A stretch of DNA of 64,000 nucleotides from Anthropogastromicrobium aceti (GTDB taxonomy: Bacteria; Bacillota; Clostridia; Lachnospirales; Lachnospiraceae): NCBI RefSeq assembly GCF_025567095.1, contig NZ_JAOQJH010000016.1, one strand, 5' to 3'. The translations under genes and the position numbers were made by a program. The notes below the pieces were generated by a model, which was not told where the DNA came from, did not search any database, and worked only from the letters and a program-made list of their open reading frames with translations. Numbering within the stretch: position 1 is the stretch's first letter; each line of letters starts with the position of its first letter. This document shows, piece after piece, positions 26,146 to 34,792 of this stretch.

Positions 26146-28020
26146 TCACTTATCTGTATACTTTCGAATAATACTCCACGTTTCCTGATTTTCCATATTT
26201 AATTTAAAGAATGCAACACCTCCCGGCTCATACGAACATGCCGCCTGCATCTTTAAATCCATGGAATTTTCATCCTCAACCCAAAGGCGATACCACGAAC
26301 CATTCTCCTCATACTCAGTGTAAAACTGACCGACATCATCAAGCCATGTCAGACTCAGATCATGCTCACGAATTATGTTATTCTCGCCCTCCATGCTGAC
26401 ACCTTTGCTGCTTAACAGATATTTGCTGTTCTTCGAATCATATGTGCCGTCGCTGTTATCAACAAAAACCTGCGAATTATCAGTCTTATCAGACTCACTA
26501 TCTGCTGGTGTCTCACACCACAGTCTGCTGTAAAATGGAAGACCTACAATCACCTTTTCCTTTGGTACCTCGGCTATCGTGCGCTCTGCCGACTGCTTTA
26601 CAAATGCAAGTGAAGATGTACTTCCTGCCTCTGGTCCTTTTACGTAATGCTCATCATACGCCATTACAACAACATAATCGACAACCTGCCCCTGCTGTGT
26701 TCTGTCATAAAATGCCGTGTGCGGCATTGGTGAATAATTATCTACTGAAAGAACAAGCTTTTCCTTGCGGCAGGCTGCAGACAGTTCACGGATAAACTGT
26801 ATGTAAGAAGGTCCCACATCAGATTTAATGGTTTCCACATCCAGATTAATGCCGTCTGCCCCAAGCTCCTTCACTGCGTCAATCACAGCTGTAATCAATG
26901 TTTTTCTGTGTGAGGTTGTTCCAAAAACCTGAAGGCCGTCAGTTGAAATATTAATATCATCAAGCATAACCCATACCTGAAGCCCTGCCTTATGCGCTTT
27001 TGTTACATATTTTTTTTCACCCAGATTTTGAATATTTCCATCATTATCCTTAATCGTAAACCAGGTTGGACAAATTACATTCATACCCTTTGCTGTCGAG
27101 ATAATATCATCAAGCTGGCTATATCCCGATTCACTAAAGACTTGATGCCATCCCATCACAACCATCTCATCCATTGCGATATTCGTATACTTTGGCAGAG
27201 GTCTTCCATCTGGAACAGCCTTTGCCTCCTCGGTAATCTCACCAAGCATCTTATTCTGTACATATCCAATCAAACCAGTCTGTGTCTGTACCTGACTCCA
27301 TGATGCGCCCTGCTCTAATACAGTAACCACATCGCCTGTGGCTAACGAAGCCACAATGTCATTCTTGATACCGGCCTGTGTACGCGCCTTTGTATCTTTC
27401 AGTAAAGATGCGCGCGGCTGCTCGCTCCAGTCATTAAATACCCAGATGGATTTCATCGTATCGTCAACTGTATAATAGGAGTAATCCACCAGCTTAAGAT
27501 AATCAAGCGCAATACATAAGCTTCCATCTTTAAAATAGCACGGCTGATATGTCAGTGTATACTTAATTCCATCTGAATCAGTATAAAAGCTTTCTCCCGG
27601 CGCTGCTGAATATGTCTGAAGCGGGTCTGTATATAACAGTGCCAGACCATCATAATAAAAAGCATCGCTAATCTCATAGTAAAGCGTGGAAAATGGAAGA
27701 TACCATACACCATTTTCCTCAAACGGTGCACCATTCGTAATATCAACAATCTCGGAATTTACAATAAGTCCATACTGATTGTCATCCTCAAGACCAAAAT
27801 ATTGATTATGGCTTACTCGATTCTTTGACGGAATCAAAAGATACACGCCTGCGCCAATCACTGCCAATAAAATCAGAAGTATAAATAAAAATCCTGCTTT
27901 TCCTTTTTTCTTCTTTTTTTTCGGATTTGGCGCCTTTTTCGTCTGCTTTTCCGGTTCCTTTTCTATTTTTTTCTTTGTTTTCTTTTCAAAATCCTTTTCA
28001 GGATTTTTTTCATCACCCAT
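26146..28020 (-). CDS. Membrane-anchored GH18-family glycosidase with SH3 domain
   Basis: The 624-residue protein has a very Lys-rich cytoplasmic tail (about 1-40), one TM helix ('AGFLFILLILLAVIGAGVYL') and an extracellular part. This contains a copper-amine-oxidase-like N-terminal stalk domain ('FEENGVWYLPFSTLYYEI'), a bacterial SH3 domain ('SLATGDVVTVLEQGASWSQV') and a GH18 barrel with the catalytic 'ADGINLDVETIKSD' motif. The arrangement matches YaaH/SleL-like proteins linked to peptidoglycan or spore cortex. The start MGDEKNPEK at 28020 has AAAAGGA upstream. It lies upstream of the amidase gene, separated by a terminator. Confidence 0.88.
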   Translation of the reverse strand: MGDEKNPEKDFEKKTKKKIEKEPEKQTKKAPNPKKKKKKGKAGFLFILLILLAVIGAGVYLLIPSKNRVSHNQYFGLEDDNQYGLIVNSEIVDITNGAPFEENGVWYLPFSTLYYEISDAFYYDGLALLYTDPLQTYSAAPGESFYTDSDGIKYTLTYQPCYFKDGSLCIALDYLKLVDYSYYTVDDTMKSIWVFNDWSEQPRASLLKDTKARTQAGIKNDIVASLATGDVVTVLEQGASWSQVQTQTGLIGYVQNKMLGEITEEAKAVPDGRPLPKYTNIAMDEMVVMGWHQVFSESGYSQLDDIISTAKGMNVICPTWFTIKDNDGNIQNLGEKKYVTKAHKAGLQVWVMLDDINISTDGLQVFGTTSHRKTLITAVIDAVKELGADGINLDVETIKSDVGPSYIQFIRELSAACRKEKLVLSVDNYSPMPHTAFYDRTQQGQVVDYVVVMAYDEHYVKGPEAGSTSSLAFVKQSAERTIAEVPKEKVIVGLPFYSRLWCETPADSESDKTDNSQVFVDNSDGTYDSKNSKYLLSSKGVSMEGENNIIREHDLSLTWLDDVGQFYTEYEENGSWYRLWVEDENSMDLKMQAACSYEPGGVAFFKLNMENQETWSIIRKYTDK

Positions 28021-28492
28021 AAGTTTTTCCTTTTCTGTTTGTGGCAAAGGCAGATAAGAGGTTCGGTGCTGCAGCTGCCTGCTGTTTATTTCCTATCTGC
28101 CTTTCTCGTTTCTTTTGTTATTTTAACATGGCTTACGTTCTCTTTTGTCTGCTGAAGTGGACAACACGCCAGAAAACTGTCTCTCATCCAGCTTTTCCTG
28201 ATGTGTATGATTCTTATACGAATCTGTGTGATGTAATTCATATACCGTGTTCGCCGTCATGTGCTGAGTCTTATGCGTAATTGCCTCCCTTTCAAGGGCT
28301 TTGTCACTCTGCCAGTCTGTGCGTTCCATTTTTCAGCAAACAGCAGTTACTCGCTTCGCTTTCCTGCCGTTACTCTCAGCTTATACTAAAATTCGAAATA
28401 AATCAATTATCTTCACGCTTTTTTAAGAAAAAACTACATATTGTAAATATTCCTTAAAAATTACGTACAATACATCGTGCGATAAATTTTTC

Positions 28493-28521
28493 TTGAATTA
28501 TGTGCAAAATAGGTGTATCAT
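28493..28521 (+). promoter_or_regulatory. mecA promoter
   Basis: TTGAAT (28493-28498), 17-base spacer, TATCAT (28516-28521), 68 bases before the mecA ATG. Confidence 0.7.
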
Positions 28522-28528
28522 GTTAATG

Positions 28529-28568
28529 AGGTGTCGCAAAAAATCACGCATGACACCTTTTATTTTGA
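28529..28568 (+). terminator. Leader hairpin with T-rich tail before mecA
   Basis: AGGTGTC (28529-28535) and GACACCT (28552-28558) pair, followed by TTTATTTT. It begins right at the inferred transcription start and resembles a small attenuator inside the mecA leader. Confidence 0.5.
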
Positions 28569-28588
28569 ATTAGGAAGGATGTGAGTGA

Positions 28589-29326
28589 ATGCGCATTGAA
28601 AAAATAAGTGACAAGCAGATTCGCTGCACGTTAACACAGGCTGATCTGCAAAACCATCATATAAATATTGGCGAACTTGCCTATGGCTCTGAAAAGGCAC
28701 GTTCTCTATTTCAGGAAATGCTTTCTCAGGCTTCAAGAGAATTTAATTTCCATGCGGAAAACATGCCGCTTATGATTGAGGCCGTTCCTATGTCTGGCGA
28801 TAACCTCGTGCTTGTAATCACGAAGGTTGAAGATCCAGATGAAATTGATACTCGTTTTTCCAAATTTTCACCAGCAATTGATGATGACGATTTCTCTGGT
28901 GACTTTGCAGACATTGAGGCAGCCTTTGGGGACACTAAGGCAGATGAAATTATTGAGGAATTTAATCGCCTATGTGAACAACAGGCTCAGCTCGATGATG
29001 AACCTACTGAGCCAGCCTATATAACTGAGCCAGATTTCTTTAGGGTTTATGCGTTCTTGTCTATTGATGATGTCTGCCGCGCATCCCGTGCACTGCAGAG
29101 TGCATATGATGCTGACAATTCTTTATATAAGGATCCACAGCATAACCGCTACTATCTTGTCCTGCACAAGGGTGATCACTCTCCTCAGACCTTTAATAAA
29201 GTATGCAATATTTTGTCAGAATATGCAGAAAGCATCCACTGCAATGCCGGCACGGAGAGCCACTACAAGGAGCACTTTACTCTTATTCTCGCAAAACATG
29301 CACTGCAGTCTCTCAAGCAGCTGTAA
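28589..29326 (+). CDS. mecA: Adaptor protein MecA
   Basis: The 245-residue protein has the MecA layout: an N-terminal domain 'MRIEKISDKQIRCTLTQADL' continuing to 'SQASREFNFHAENMPLMIEA', an acidic linker (about 95-150), and a C-terminal ClpC-binding domain ending 'FTLILAKHALQSLKQL'. In Bacillus MecA delivers substrates such as ComK to ClpCP and activates the chaperone. Length (218-240 typical) agrees. It is monocistronic, with its own promoter and a leader hairpin; the ATG follows AGGAAGGATGTGAGTGA. Confidence 0.9.
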   Translation: MRIEKISDKQIRCTLTQADLQNHHINIGELAYGSEKARSLFQEMLSQASREFNFHAENMPLMIEAVPMSGDNLVLVITKVEDPDEIDTRFSKFSPAIDDDDFSGDFADIEAAFGDTKADEIIEEFNRLCEQQAQLDDEPTEPAYITEPDFFRVYAFLSIDDVCRASRALQSAYDADNSLYKDPQHNRYYLVLHKGDHSPQTFNKVCNILSEYAESIHCNAGTESHYKEHFTLILAKHALQSLKQL

Positions 29327-29377
29327 TAAAGGTTGCCAAAATGCTTTTGTTTGGCTCGTGAGTTATAAACAAACCCC

Positions 29378-29405
29378 TTGCAAAATCTACGATTTCTGCT
29401 ATACT
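29378..29405 (+). promoter_or_regulatory. Promoter of the SEC-C protein gene
   Basis: TTGCAA (29378-29383), 16-base spacer, TATACT (29400-29405), about 58 bases before the ATG. Confidence 0.65.
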
Positions 29406-29463
29406 GACTGTGTGCGCCCTTTTTGGTGCATCTGTGCAATACGGTAAAAATTGGAGGATTATT

Positions 29464-29967
29464 ATGACATTACTTGAGCAGTGGAGAGGCAGTGCCTACA
29501 ACGAGAACATGACTCAGGAACAGTACAATCAGTTCTGGAATCAGTATTTTGTAATTGAGAAGGGATTTTATGAGTCTCTTCTTGCCGATAACGAAGTCGT
29601 AACCGGAACCATCCCGCAGCTGGCTGAAAAGTACGGCATTGATAAGATGGTTATGGTTGGTATTTTAGATGGCATCAATGACAGTTTAAAGCAGCCAAAC
29701 CCAATTGAAACAATGGATGAGACAACTGAGCTCTCTTTAGATTATGATAAGGAAAAGCTGTACTACAACATGGTTGGTGCAAAGGCTGAATGGCTTTACA
29801 CTCTTCCTCAGTGGGATGCACTTCTTACTCCAGAGCGCCGCAAGGAGCTTTACAAAGAGCAGAAGTCTTCTACTACCATCGTAAAGGATAAGAAGATCGG
29901 ACGTAACGATCCGTGTCCTTGCGGAAGCGGCAAAAAATATAAGTACTGCTGCGGAAGAAATAAATAA
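29464..29967 (+). CDS. SEC-C zinc-motif protein of unknown function
   Basis: The 167-residue soluble protein ends in the SEC-C motif 'GRNDPCPCGSGKKYKYCCG', a CXC...CC zinc site like the tail of SecA that contacts SecB or ribosomes. The rest is helical and rich in acidic and aromatic residues ('EQYNQFWNQYFVIEKGFY'), and is found as a small stand-alone SEC-C protein in Clostridia. The ATG at 29464 has GGAGG upstream. Its own promoter and terminator make it monocistronic. Confidence 0.85.
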   Translation: MTLLEQWRGSAYNENMTQEQYNQFWNQYFVIEKGFYESLLADNEVVTGTIPQLAEKYGIDKMVMVGILDGINDSLKQPNPIETMDETTELSLDYDKEKLYYNMVGAKAEWLYTLPQWDALLTPERRKELYKEQKSSTTIVKDKKIGRNDPCPCGSGKKYKYCCGRNK

Positions 29968-30011
29968 AAAAAAATTAAAAAATCATTTAAATGATGTAAA
30001 ATTAACATAAA

Positions 30012-30054
30012 AAGACACTTATCTGGGACATTTCCTTTGACAAGTGTCTTTTTT
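30012..30054 (+). terminator. Terminator of the SEC-C gene
   Basis: AAGACACTT (30012-30020) and AAGTGTCTT (30042-30050) form a 9-bp stem around a 21-base loop, followed by TTTTTT. Confidence 0.75.
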
Positions 30055-30065
30055 GCCGTTATAAT
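30037..30065 (+). promoter_or_regulatory. Citrate synthase promoter nested in the preceding terminator
   Basis: TTGACA (30037-30042), exactly 17 bases, TATAAT (30060-30065): a perfect sigma-A promoter whose -35 box and spacer are the loop end and 3' arm of the upstream terminator. Confidence 0.85.
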
Positions 30066-30110
30066 AATCGCATACGCGCCGCCGCTGCGGCAGAAAGGCA
30101 GGTCTCACCT

Positions 30111-31478
30111 ATGAATGCATTAACAAAACAAGCAGCTTCTTTTTCTGAATCTATGATTCCACAGTGTCTGGAAAATGCCGCGATGGATCCCACTCTTTTT
30201 GATACTTATGGCGTTAAACGTGGACTTCGTGATAAGGCTGGCAACGGTGTTGTCGCTGGACTTACTAATATTTCAGACGTATCTGCTTACTGGTTTGACG
30301 AACAAGGCAACAAGCATCCTCAAGAAGGAAAACTTTCCTACCGCGGTTATAATGTCAACGATCTTGTCAATGGATTTGTACGCGAAAAACGTTTTGGTTT
30401 TGAGGAAACCACCTATCTTCTTCTATTCTCCAAACTTCCTGACGAAAAAGAACTGGCAGAATTTACCGAGCTTCTCGCTTCTTTACGCAGACTCCCAACT
30501 AATTTTGTGCGCGATGTTATTATGAAAGCATCTGGCAGGGATATTATGAATTCCATGACGCGAAGTGTTCTGACACTTGGATGCTATGATGATACGCTAA
30601 ATGACACTAGTCTCTCCAATGTACTTCGTCAGTGTTTGATGCTGATCAGCGAATTTCCGATGTTGGCCGTCTACGGCTATCGTGCGTATTCCCACTATGA
30701 AAGAAATAAGAGTCTTTACATCCACAGACCTGACATGTCTTTGTCTACGGCTGAAAATATTCTTCGCATGCTTCGTCCTGATAAGAAATTTACAAAATTG
30801 GAGGCACTTGTTCTTGATATTGCGCTTGTCCTTCACATGGAGCATGGCGGTGGAAATAACTCTACCTTCACCACACGAGTTGTCACTTCATCTGGCTCAG
30901 ATACCTACTCTGTAATGGCGGCTGCACTTTGTTCTCTAAAAGGTCCAAAGCATGGTGGTGCCAACATTAAAGTTCAGCAGATGATGAAAGATCTTAAAAA
31001 GCATGTCAAAGACACCTCCGATGTTGATGAAATCGTATTCTATTTAAATCAGCTCTTAAACAAAGAAGCCTTTGATAAGAAGGGGCTGATCTATGGTATG
31101 GGACATGCTGTCTACTCTGTTTCTGACCCAAGAGCACAGATCTTTAAAGGATTTGTCAAGGATCTTGCAGCAGAGAAAGGTCTTATGGATGATTACCAGC
31201 TTTATTCCAATGTAGAGCAGCTTGCTGTTGATTTAATTTCAAAGCGCCGCACAATCTACAAAGGCGTATGCGCAAATGTGGACTTCTACAGCGGCTTTGT
31301 TTATAGTATGCTTGGCATCCCAGAGGAGCTGTTTACACCGCTTTTTGCAATGGCACGTATTGTAGGCTGGAGTGCACACCGCATGGAAGAGCTGATCACT
31401 GGAGATAAGATCATACGTCCTGCTTACAAGCCACTTGGCACCCAAAAGGAATATGTTGATCTGCATAACAGACCATAA
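30111..31478 (+). CDS. Citrate synthase (citrate/2-methylcitrate synthase family)
   Basis: The 455-residue enzyme condenses acetyl-CoA with oxaloacetate. Recognisable are 'LSYRGYNVNDLV', the helix-rich core, the first catalytic His in 'LVLHMEHGGGNNSTF', 'LCSLKGPKHGGAN' and 'IYGMGHAVYSVSDPRA' with the second catalytic His. The N-terminus (residues 1-45) is longer than in short citrate synthases, as in clostridial forms. In an anaerobe it probably feeds an oxidative branch to 2-oxoglutarate for glutamate synthesis. The ATG has GGCAGG upstream; it has a strong promoter and terminator of its own. Confidence 0.92.
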   Translation: MNALTKQAASFSESMIPQCLENAAMDPTLFDTYGVKRGLRDKAGNGVVAGLTNISDVSAYWFDEQGNKHPQEGKLSYRGYNVNDLVNGFVREKRFGFEETTYLLLFSKLPDEKELAEFTELLASLRRLPTNFVRDVIMKASGRDIMNSMTRSVLTLGCYDDTLNDTSLSNVLRQCLMLISEFPMLAVYGYRAYSHYERNKSLYIHRPDMSLSTAENILRMLRPDKKFTKLEALVLDIALVLHMEHGGGNNSTFTTRVVTSSGSDTYSVMAAALCSLKGPKHGGANIKVQQMMKDLKKHVKDTSDVDEIVFYLNQLLNKEAFDKKGLIYGMGHAVYSVSDPRAQIFKGFVKDLAAEKGLMDDYQLYSNVEQLAVDLISKRRTIYKGVCANVDFYSGFVYSMLGIPEELFTPLFAMARIVGWSAHRMEELITGDKIIRPAYKPLGTQKEYVDLHNRP

Positions 31479-31498
31479 TTTACTTTCTAAAAAAATTT

Positions 31499-31530
31499 AC
31501 CGCCCATAAAATTAACTATGGGCGGTTTTT
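31499..31530. terminator. Convergent terminator of citrate synthase and aroA
   Basis: ACCGCCCATA and TATGGGCGGT form a perfect 10-bp stem with an 8-base loop, followed by TTTTTG on the plus strand and AAATTTTTTT on the minus strand. Confidence 0.85.
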
Positions 31531-31579
31531 GTTACACTTTGAAAATAAACTAAGTAACTTTTTTCATATCAATGATGTT

Positions 31580-32902
31580 TCACATCTGTATTTTTTCAAC
31601 AACATCATCAAGCACATCAAAATAATGCTCGAATGTCTTTTTACAACACATCGGATCGTTGATGACTATTCCCTCTGCGCGAAGTCCTACAAGGCTAAAG
31701 CCCATTGCCATGCGGTGATCGTCGTAAGTCTGGATCAGTGCCGGCTTTGGCGTTCCTGGCCATATCGTGATACTATCTTCGCCTTCCTCGCAGCGAATAC
31801 CCATGCGTGCCAACTCGGTACATATTGCCGCAATTCGATTACTTTCCTGCAGGCGAATGTGCGCGATTCCACGTATGGTAGTCGGTGTATCAGCAAATGG
31901 TGCAATTGCAGCTAATGTAATAGCCTGATCCGAGCAGCTGTGCATATTTACATCCACACCTTTTAAGATACCGTTTGCTGGTTTGCTGACGCAAATTCCC
32001 TCTGGCGTATCTTCACAGCTGCATCCCATTTTTTCAAGAATATGTATAAATTCAACATCTCCCTGCAGTGATTCTTCATGCACACCAGAAACTGTAACTG
32101 ATATGCCAAGAAGTGCTGCCATAGCATAGAAATAACATGCAGCAGATACATCTGGCTCTATATCGTACTTCTTTGCCTGATAACCGCTCTGCTTCGCAAT
32201 TTTGTACACACCATTCTCAGACTGTACCTTTATTCCAAACTGCTCCATCATACGCACCGTCATGTCGATATAAGCCATGCCATGTGTTCCCTCTACCCTA
32301 ATTACAGACTCTCCTGCATATGCGCCAAGCGAGATAAGCAGTGCACTTAAAAACTGGCTGCTGTCGTTAATATTAACACTGACATCAACACACTTTTTCT
32401 CTTTGCCGTTAGCATCGATAAGCAGCCCTGCACCTGTCACTTCAAACGGGAAATGACCATCCTGTCCCTCAAACAAAAATGATGCTCCGATGCCAGTCAG
32501 CGTCTTTAAAAGCGGTCCCATAGGGCGCTTTCTCATCTGTGCAGATGAATCCATATAGTGAGTTCCACAAGACAGCCCCAGAAATGCCGCCAAAAAGCGT
32601 GCTGCTGTTCCGGCACTTCCGACATATACAGCGGCATCCTTTGCTGGTACCTGTCCTCCATGACCATTTACAGTAACATGACAGTTATCTTCTTTTACCT
32701 TTGTTTCTATTCCAAGTTTTTGCACACAGTCCAAAAAATGTCTCGAATCATCAGAAAAGAGCACGCCCGAAAGCGCACTCTCTCCTTTTGCGAGCGCTGC
32801 TAAAAGCAGCGCCCTGTTTGTAATACTTTTTGATCCGGGCACATGAACTGTAATGCTTGTCTGTTTGATTTCGTTTATTTTTTTTACGCGATATTCTTCC
32901 AT
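31580..32902 (-). CDS. aroA: 3-Phosphoshikimate 1-carboxyvinyltransferase (EPSP synthase)
   Basis: The 440-residue enzyme joins shikimate 3-phosphate and phosphoenolpyruvate in aromatic amino-acid synthesis. Key signatures are 'VPGSKSITNRALLLAALAKG', 'YVGSAGTAARFLAAFL', 'QMRKRPMGPLLKTL', the catalytic Asp in 'EPDVSAACYFYAMAAL' and 'QESNRIAAICTELARMG'. The start has AGGAAGG upstream. It follows dapL by 25 bases, so the two are probably co-transcribed from the glnA side. Confidence 0.95.
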   Translation of the reverse strand: MEEYRVKKINEIKQTSITVHVPGSKSITNRALLLAALAKGESALSGVLFSDDSRHFLDCVQKLGIETKVKEDNCHVTVNGHGGQVPAKDAAVYVGSAGTAARFLAAFLGLSCGTHYMDSSAQMRKRPMGPLLKTLTGIGASFLFEGQDGHFPFEVTGAGLLIDANGKEKKCVDVSVNINDSSQFLSALLISLGAYAGESVIRVEGTHGMAYIDMTVRMMEQFGIKVQSENGVYKIAKQSGYQAKKYDIEPDVSAACYFYAMAALLGISVTVSGVHEESLQGDVEFIHILEKMGCSCEDTPEGICVSKPANGILKGVDVNMHSCSDQAITLAAIAPFADTPTTIRGIAHIRLQESNRIAAICTELARMGIRCEEGEDSITIWPGTPKPALIQTYDDHRMAMGFSLVGLRAEGIVINDPMCCKKTFEHYFDVLDDVVEKIQM

Positions 32903-32927
32903 ACAAAGCAGCCCTTCCTCTTTCTAA

Positions 32928-34139
32928 TTACATCTTTACAATTCTCTCAATTGCCTCTTTAGTATTCTCGGCACTTCCAAATGCAGTCAGACGGAAGTAT
33001 CCCTCTCCGCTTGGTCCAAAGCCTGATCCTGGTGTACCTACGATATTAACAGTCTCAAGCAGGTAATCAAAGAACTGCCAGCTTGTCATGCCGTCTGGTG
33101 TCTTTAACCAGATATATGGTGCATTTACGCCTCCTGATACGCTGTAGCCTGCGCTCTTTAAACCTGTTAAGATCATTTTTGCGTTATTCATGTAATAATC
33201 AATCTGTGCCTTAAGCTCAGCCTGTCCCTGAGGAGTGTAAACTGCCTCTCCTGCACGCTGAATGATATACGGAGCACCGTTGTACTTAGTTCCATGACGT
33301 CTTGCCCACAATGGATTAAGTGCAACACCATCACACATCAATTCCTTCGGGATTACAGTAAAGCCAAGACGCATTCCAGTAAATCCGGCATTCTTAGAAA
33401 AGCTTCTAAGCTCAATTGCACATGTTCTTGCGCCATCACACTCATAGATGGAATGCGGAATATTTTCCTCTGAAATATAAGCCTCATATGCTGCATCGTA
33501 GATGATAACTGAGCCCTTCTCATTTGCATAGTCAACCCACTTCTGAAGCTCATCCTTTGTGATAACACTTCCTGTTGGGTTATTCGGATAGCAAAGATAA
33601 ATCAAATCTGGTGTCTTTTCTGGCAGTGCCGGTGTGAAATTGTTTTCCTGTGTACACGGCATGTAAATAACATTGCTCCATGTCTCAGTCTTTGGATCGT
33701 AAACGCCAGTGCGTCCTGCCATAACATTACTGTCAACATATACAGGGTAAACAGGGTCACATACAGCAATAACACTGTCTGCCGCAAAAATTTCCTGAAT
33801 ATTTCCGCAGTCACACTTTGCACCGTCAGAAACAAATACTTCATCGATATCTACATGGCAGCCTCTGTCCTTATATTCCTTTGCAATGGCGCTGCGAAGA
33901 AACTCATAGCCAAGATCTGGTGCATAACCGTGGAAAGTCTCTGCATGACCCATCTCCTCTACTGCCTTATGTGTAGCTTCGATAATGGATGGTGCAATAG
34001 GCTGTGTTACATCACCAATTCCTAAACGGATAATCTTCTTATCCGGATTTGCTGCACTGTAAGCAGCTACTTTCTTTCCAATTGTTGAAAACAGATAGCT
34101 TCCCGGAAGCTTCAGATAATTTTCATTTACTCTTGCCAT
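32928..34139 (-). CDS. dapL: LL-diaminopimelate aminotransferase
   Basis: The 403-residue class I/II PLP aminotransferase makes LL-diaminopimelate directly from tetrahydrodipicolinate. It has 'IIRLGIGDVTQPIAPSIIEA' and 'HGYAPDLGYEFLR' typical of DapL, 'CYPNNPTGSVIT' in the core, and the PLP lysine in 'ELRSFSKNAGFTGMRLGFTV'. Length and motifs favour DapL over general aspartate aminotransferase. AGGAGA lies before the ATG. It sits between an ANTAR regulator and aroA in a run of closely spaced amino-acid genes. Confidence 0.94.
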   Translation of the reverse strand: MARVNENYLKLPGSYLFSTIGKKVAAYSAANPDKKIIRLGIGDVTQPIAPSIIEATHKAVEEMGHAETFHGYAPDLGYEFLRSAIAKEYKDRGCHVDIDEVFVSDGAKCDCGNIQEIFAADSVIAVCDPVYPVYVDSNVMAGRTGVYDPKTETWSNVIYMPCTQENNFTPALPEKTPDLIYLCYPNNPTGSVITKDELQKWVDYANEKGSVIIYDAAYEAYISEENIPHSIYECDGARTCAIELRSFSKNAGFTGMRLGFTVIPKELMCDGVALNPLWARRHGTKYNGAPYIIQRAGEAVYTPQGQAELKAQIDYYMNNAKMILTGLKSAGYSVSGGVNAPYIWLKTPDGMTSWQFFDYLLETVNIVGTPGSGFGPSGEGYFRLTAFGSAENTKEAIERIVKM

Positions 34140-34165
34140 TCTTCTCCTCTTTCCGCCATTATGGC

Positions 34166-34726
34166 TTATACATTTTCTTTTTTCCCCAATATGGAAAGTA
34201 CCATTTGGGCTGTCTCTATCATATTTACCCCGTTTGCCATACTGCTTTTTTGCAGATAACGATGTGCTTCTTCCTCTGTCATGCCCTTTTTCTTCATCAA
34301 AAGATCCTTTGCAAGCATAATCTGCTGCTTATCAAGCACATTTCGCTGTTTTGGCTGCTGACGTGCTTTTTTCTTTCGCAGTTCACTTTCTTCTACAGCC
34401 GCATCAACACTTGCAAGCAGCTCATGCACCTTAAGCGGCATAGCTACGCATCTAATCCTTTTATCATCTACCTCACTTGTAAACCGCCTTGAAGCAAGAA
34501 GCAGCATATCAAACTGTTCCGACAAATCTTCCCTAAGCTGACTATAGATCATATCGGTCAATCGGTATCCGCACACAACTACTCCATTATGCAGATCATC
34601 GGCATATTGAAGTGTCTGAGCACCCGAGGTACAGACAGCAACAACGGGGAATCCATTTTTTACTAAAATATTTCGGATACTTTTTGCATCCTCCGGCTTG
34701 GGAAATGCCACTATCACATTTGTCAC
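34166..34726 (-). CDS. ANTAR-domain RNA-binding regulator with degenerate receiver
   Basis: The 186-residue protein starts at a GTG (34726) with GGGGGA seven bases upstream. The N-terminal half (about 1-115) has a CheY-like layout, but the site where the phosphorylated Asp should be reads 'GVVVCGYRLTDM', so it is a pseudo-receiver. The C-terminal ANTAR domain reads 'KQQIMLAKDLLMKKKGMTEE EAHRYLQKSSM'. ANTAR proteins bind paired RNA hairpins and prevent transcription termination. It follows glnA by 66 bases, suggesting control of nitrogen genes, perhaps the glnA leader itself. Confidence 0.88.
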   Translation of the reverse strand: MTNVIVAFPKPEDAKSIRNILVKNGFPVVAVCTSGAQTLQYADDLHNGVVVCGYRLTDMIYSQLREDLSEQFDMLLLASRRFTSEVDDKRIRCVAMPLKVHELLASVDAAVEESELRKKKARQQPKQRNVLDKQQIMLAKDLLMKKKGMTEEEAHRYLQKSSMANGVNMIETAQMVLSILGKKENV

Positions 34727-34792
34727 TGAGATTCCCCCTTTTACACATAACATTTTCGTGCTGCAGTATCTGTTACATCAAAATATTTACAC

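Larger units (their letters stand above)
28021..28588. other. Divergent intergenic region between GH18 gene and mecA
   Basis: About 570 bases without a convincing gene. The right part holds the mecA promoter and a leader hairpin. A minus-strand frame at 28123-28329 lacks a ribosome-binding site. No repeat or RNA family was recognised in the left part. Confidence 0.6.

Noticed and set aside
28123..28329. 68-codon minus-strand frame between GH18 gene and mecA
   Set aside because: No ribosome-binding site or promoter and no recognisable family; kept as intergenic.
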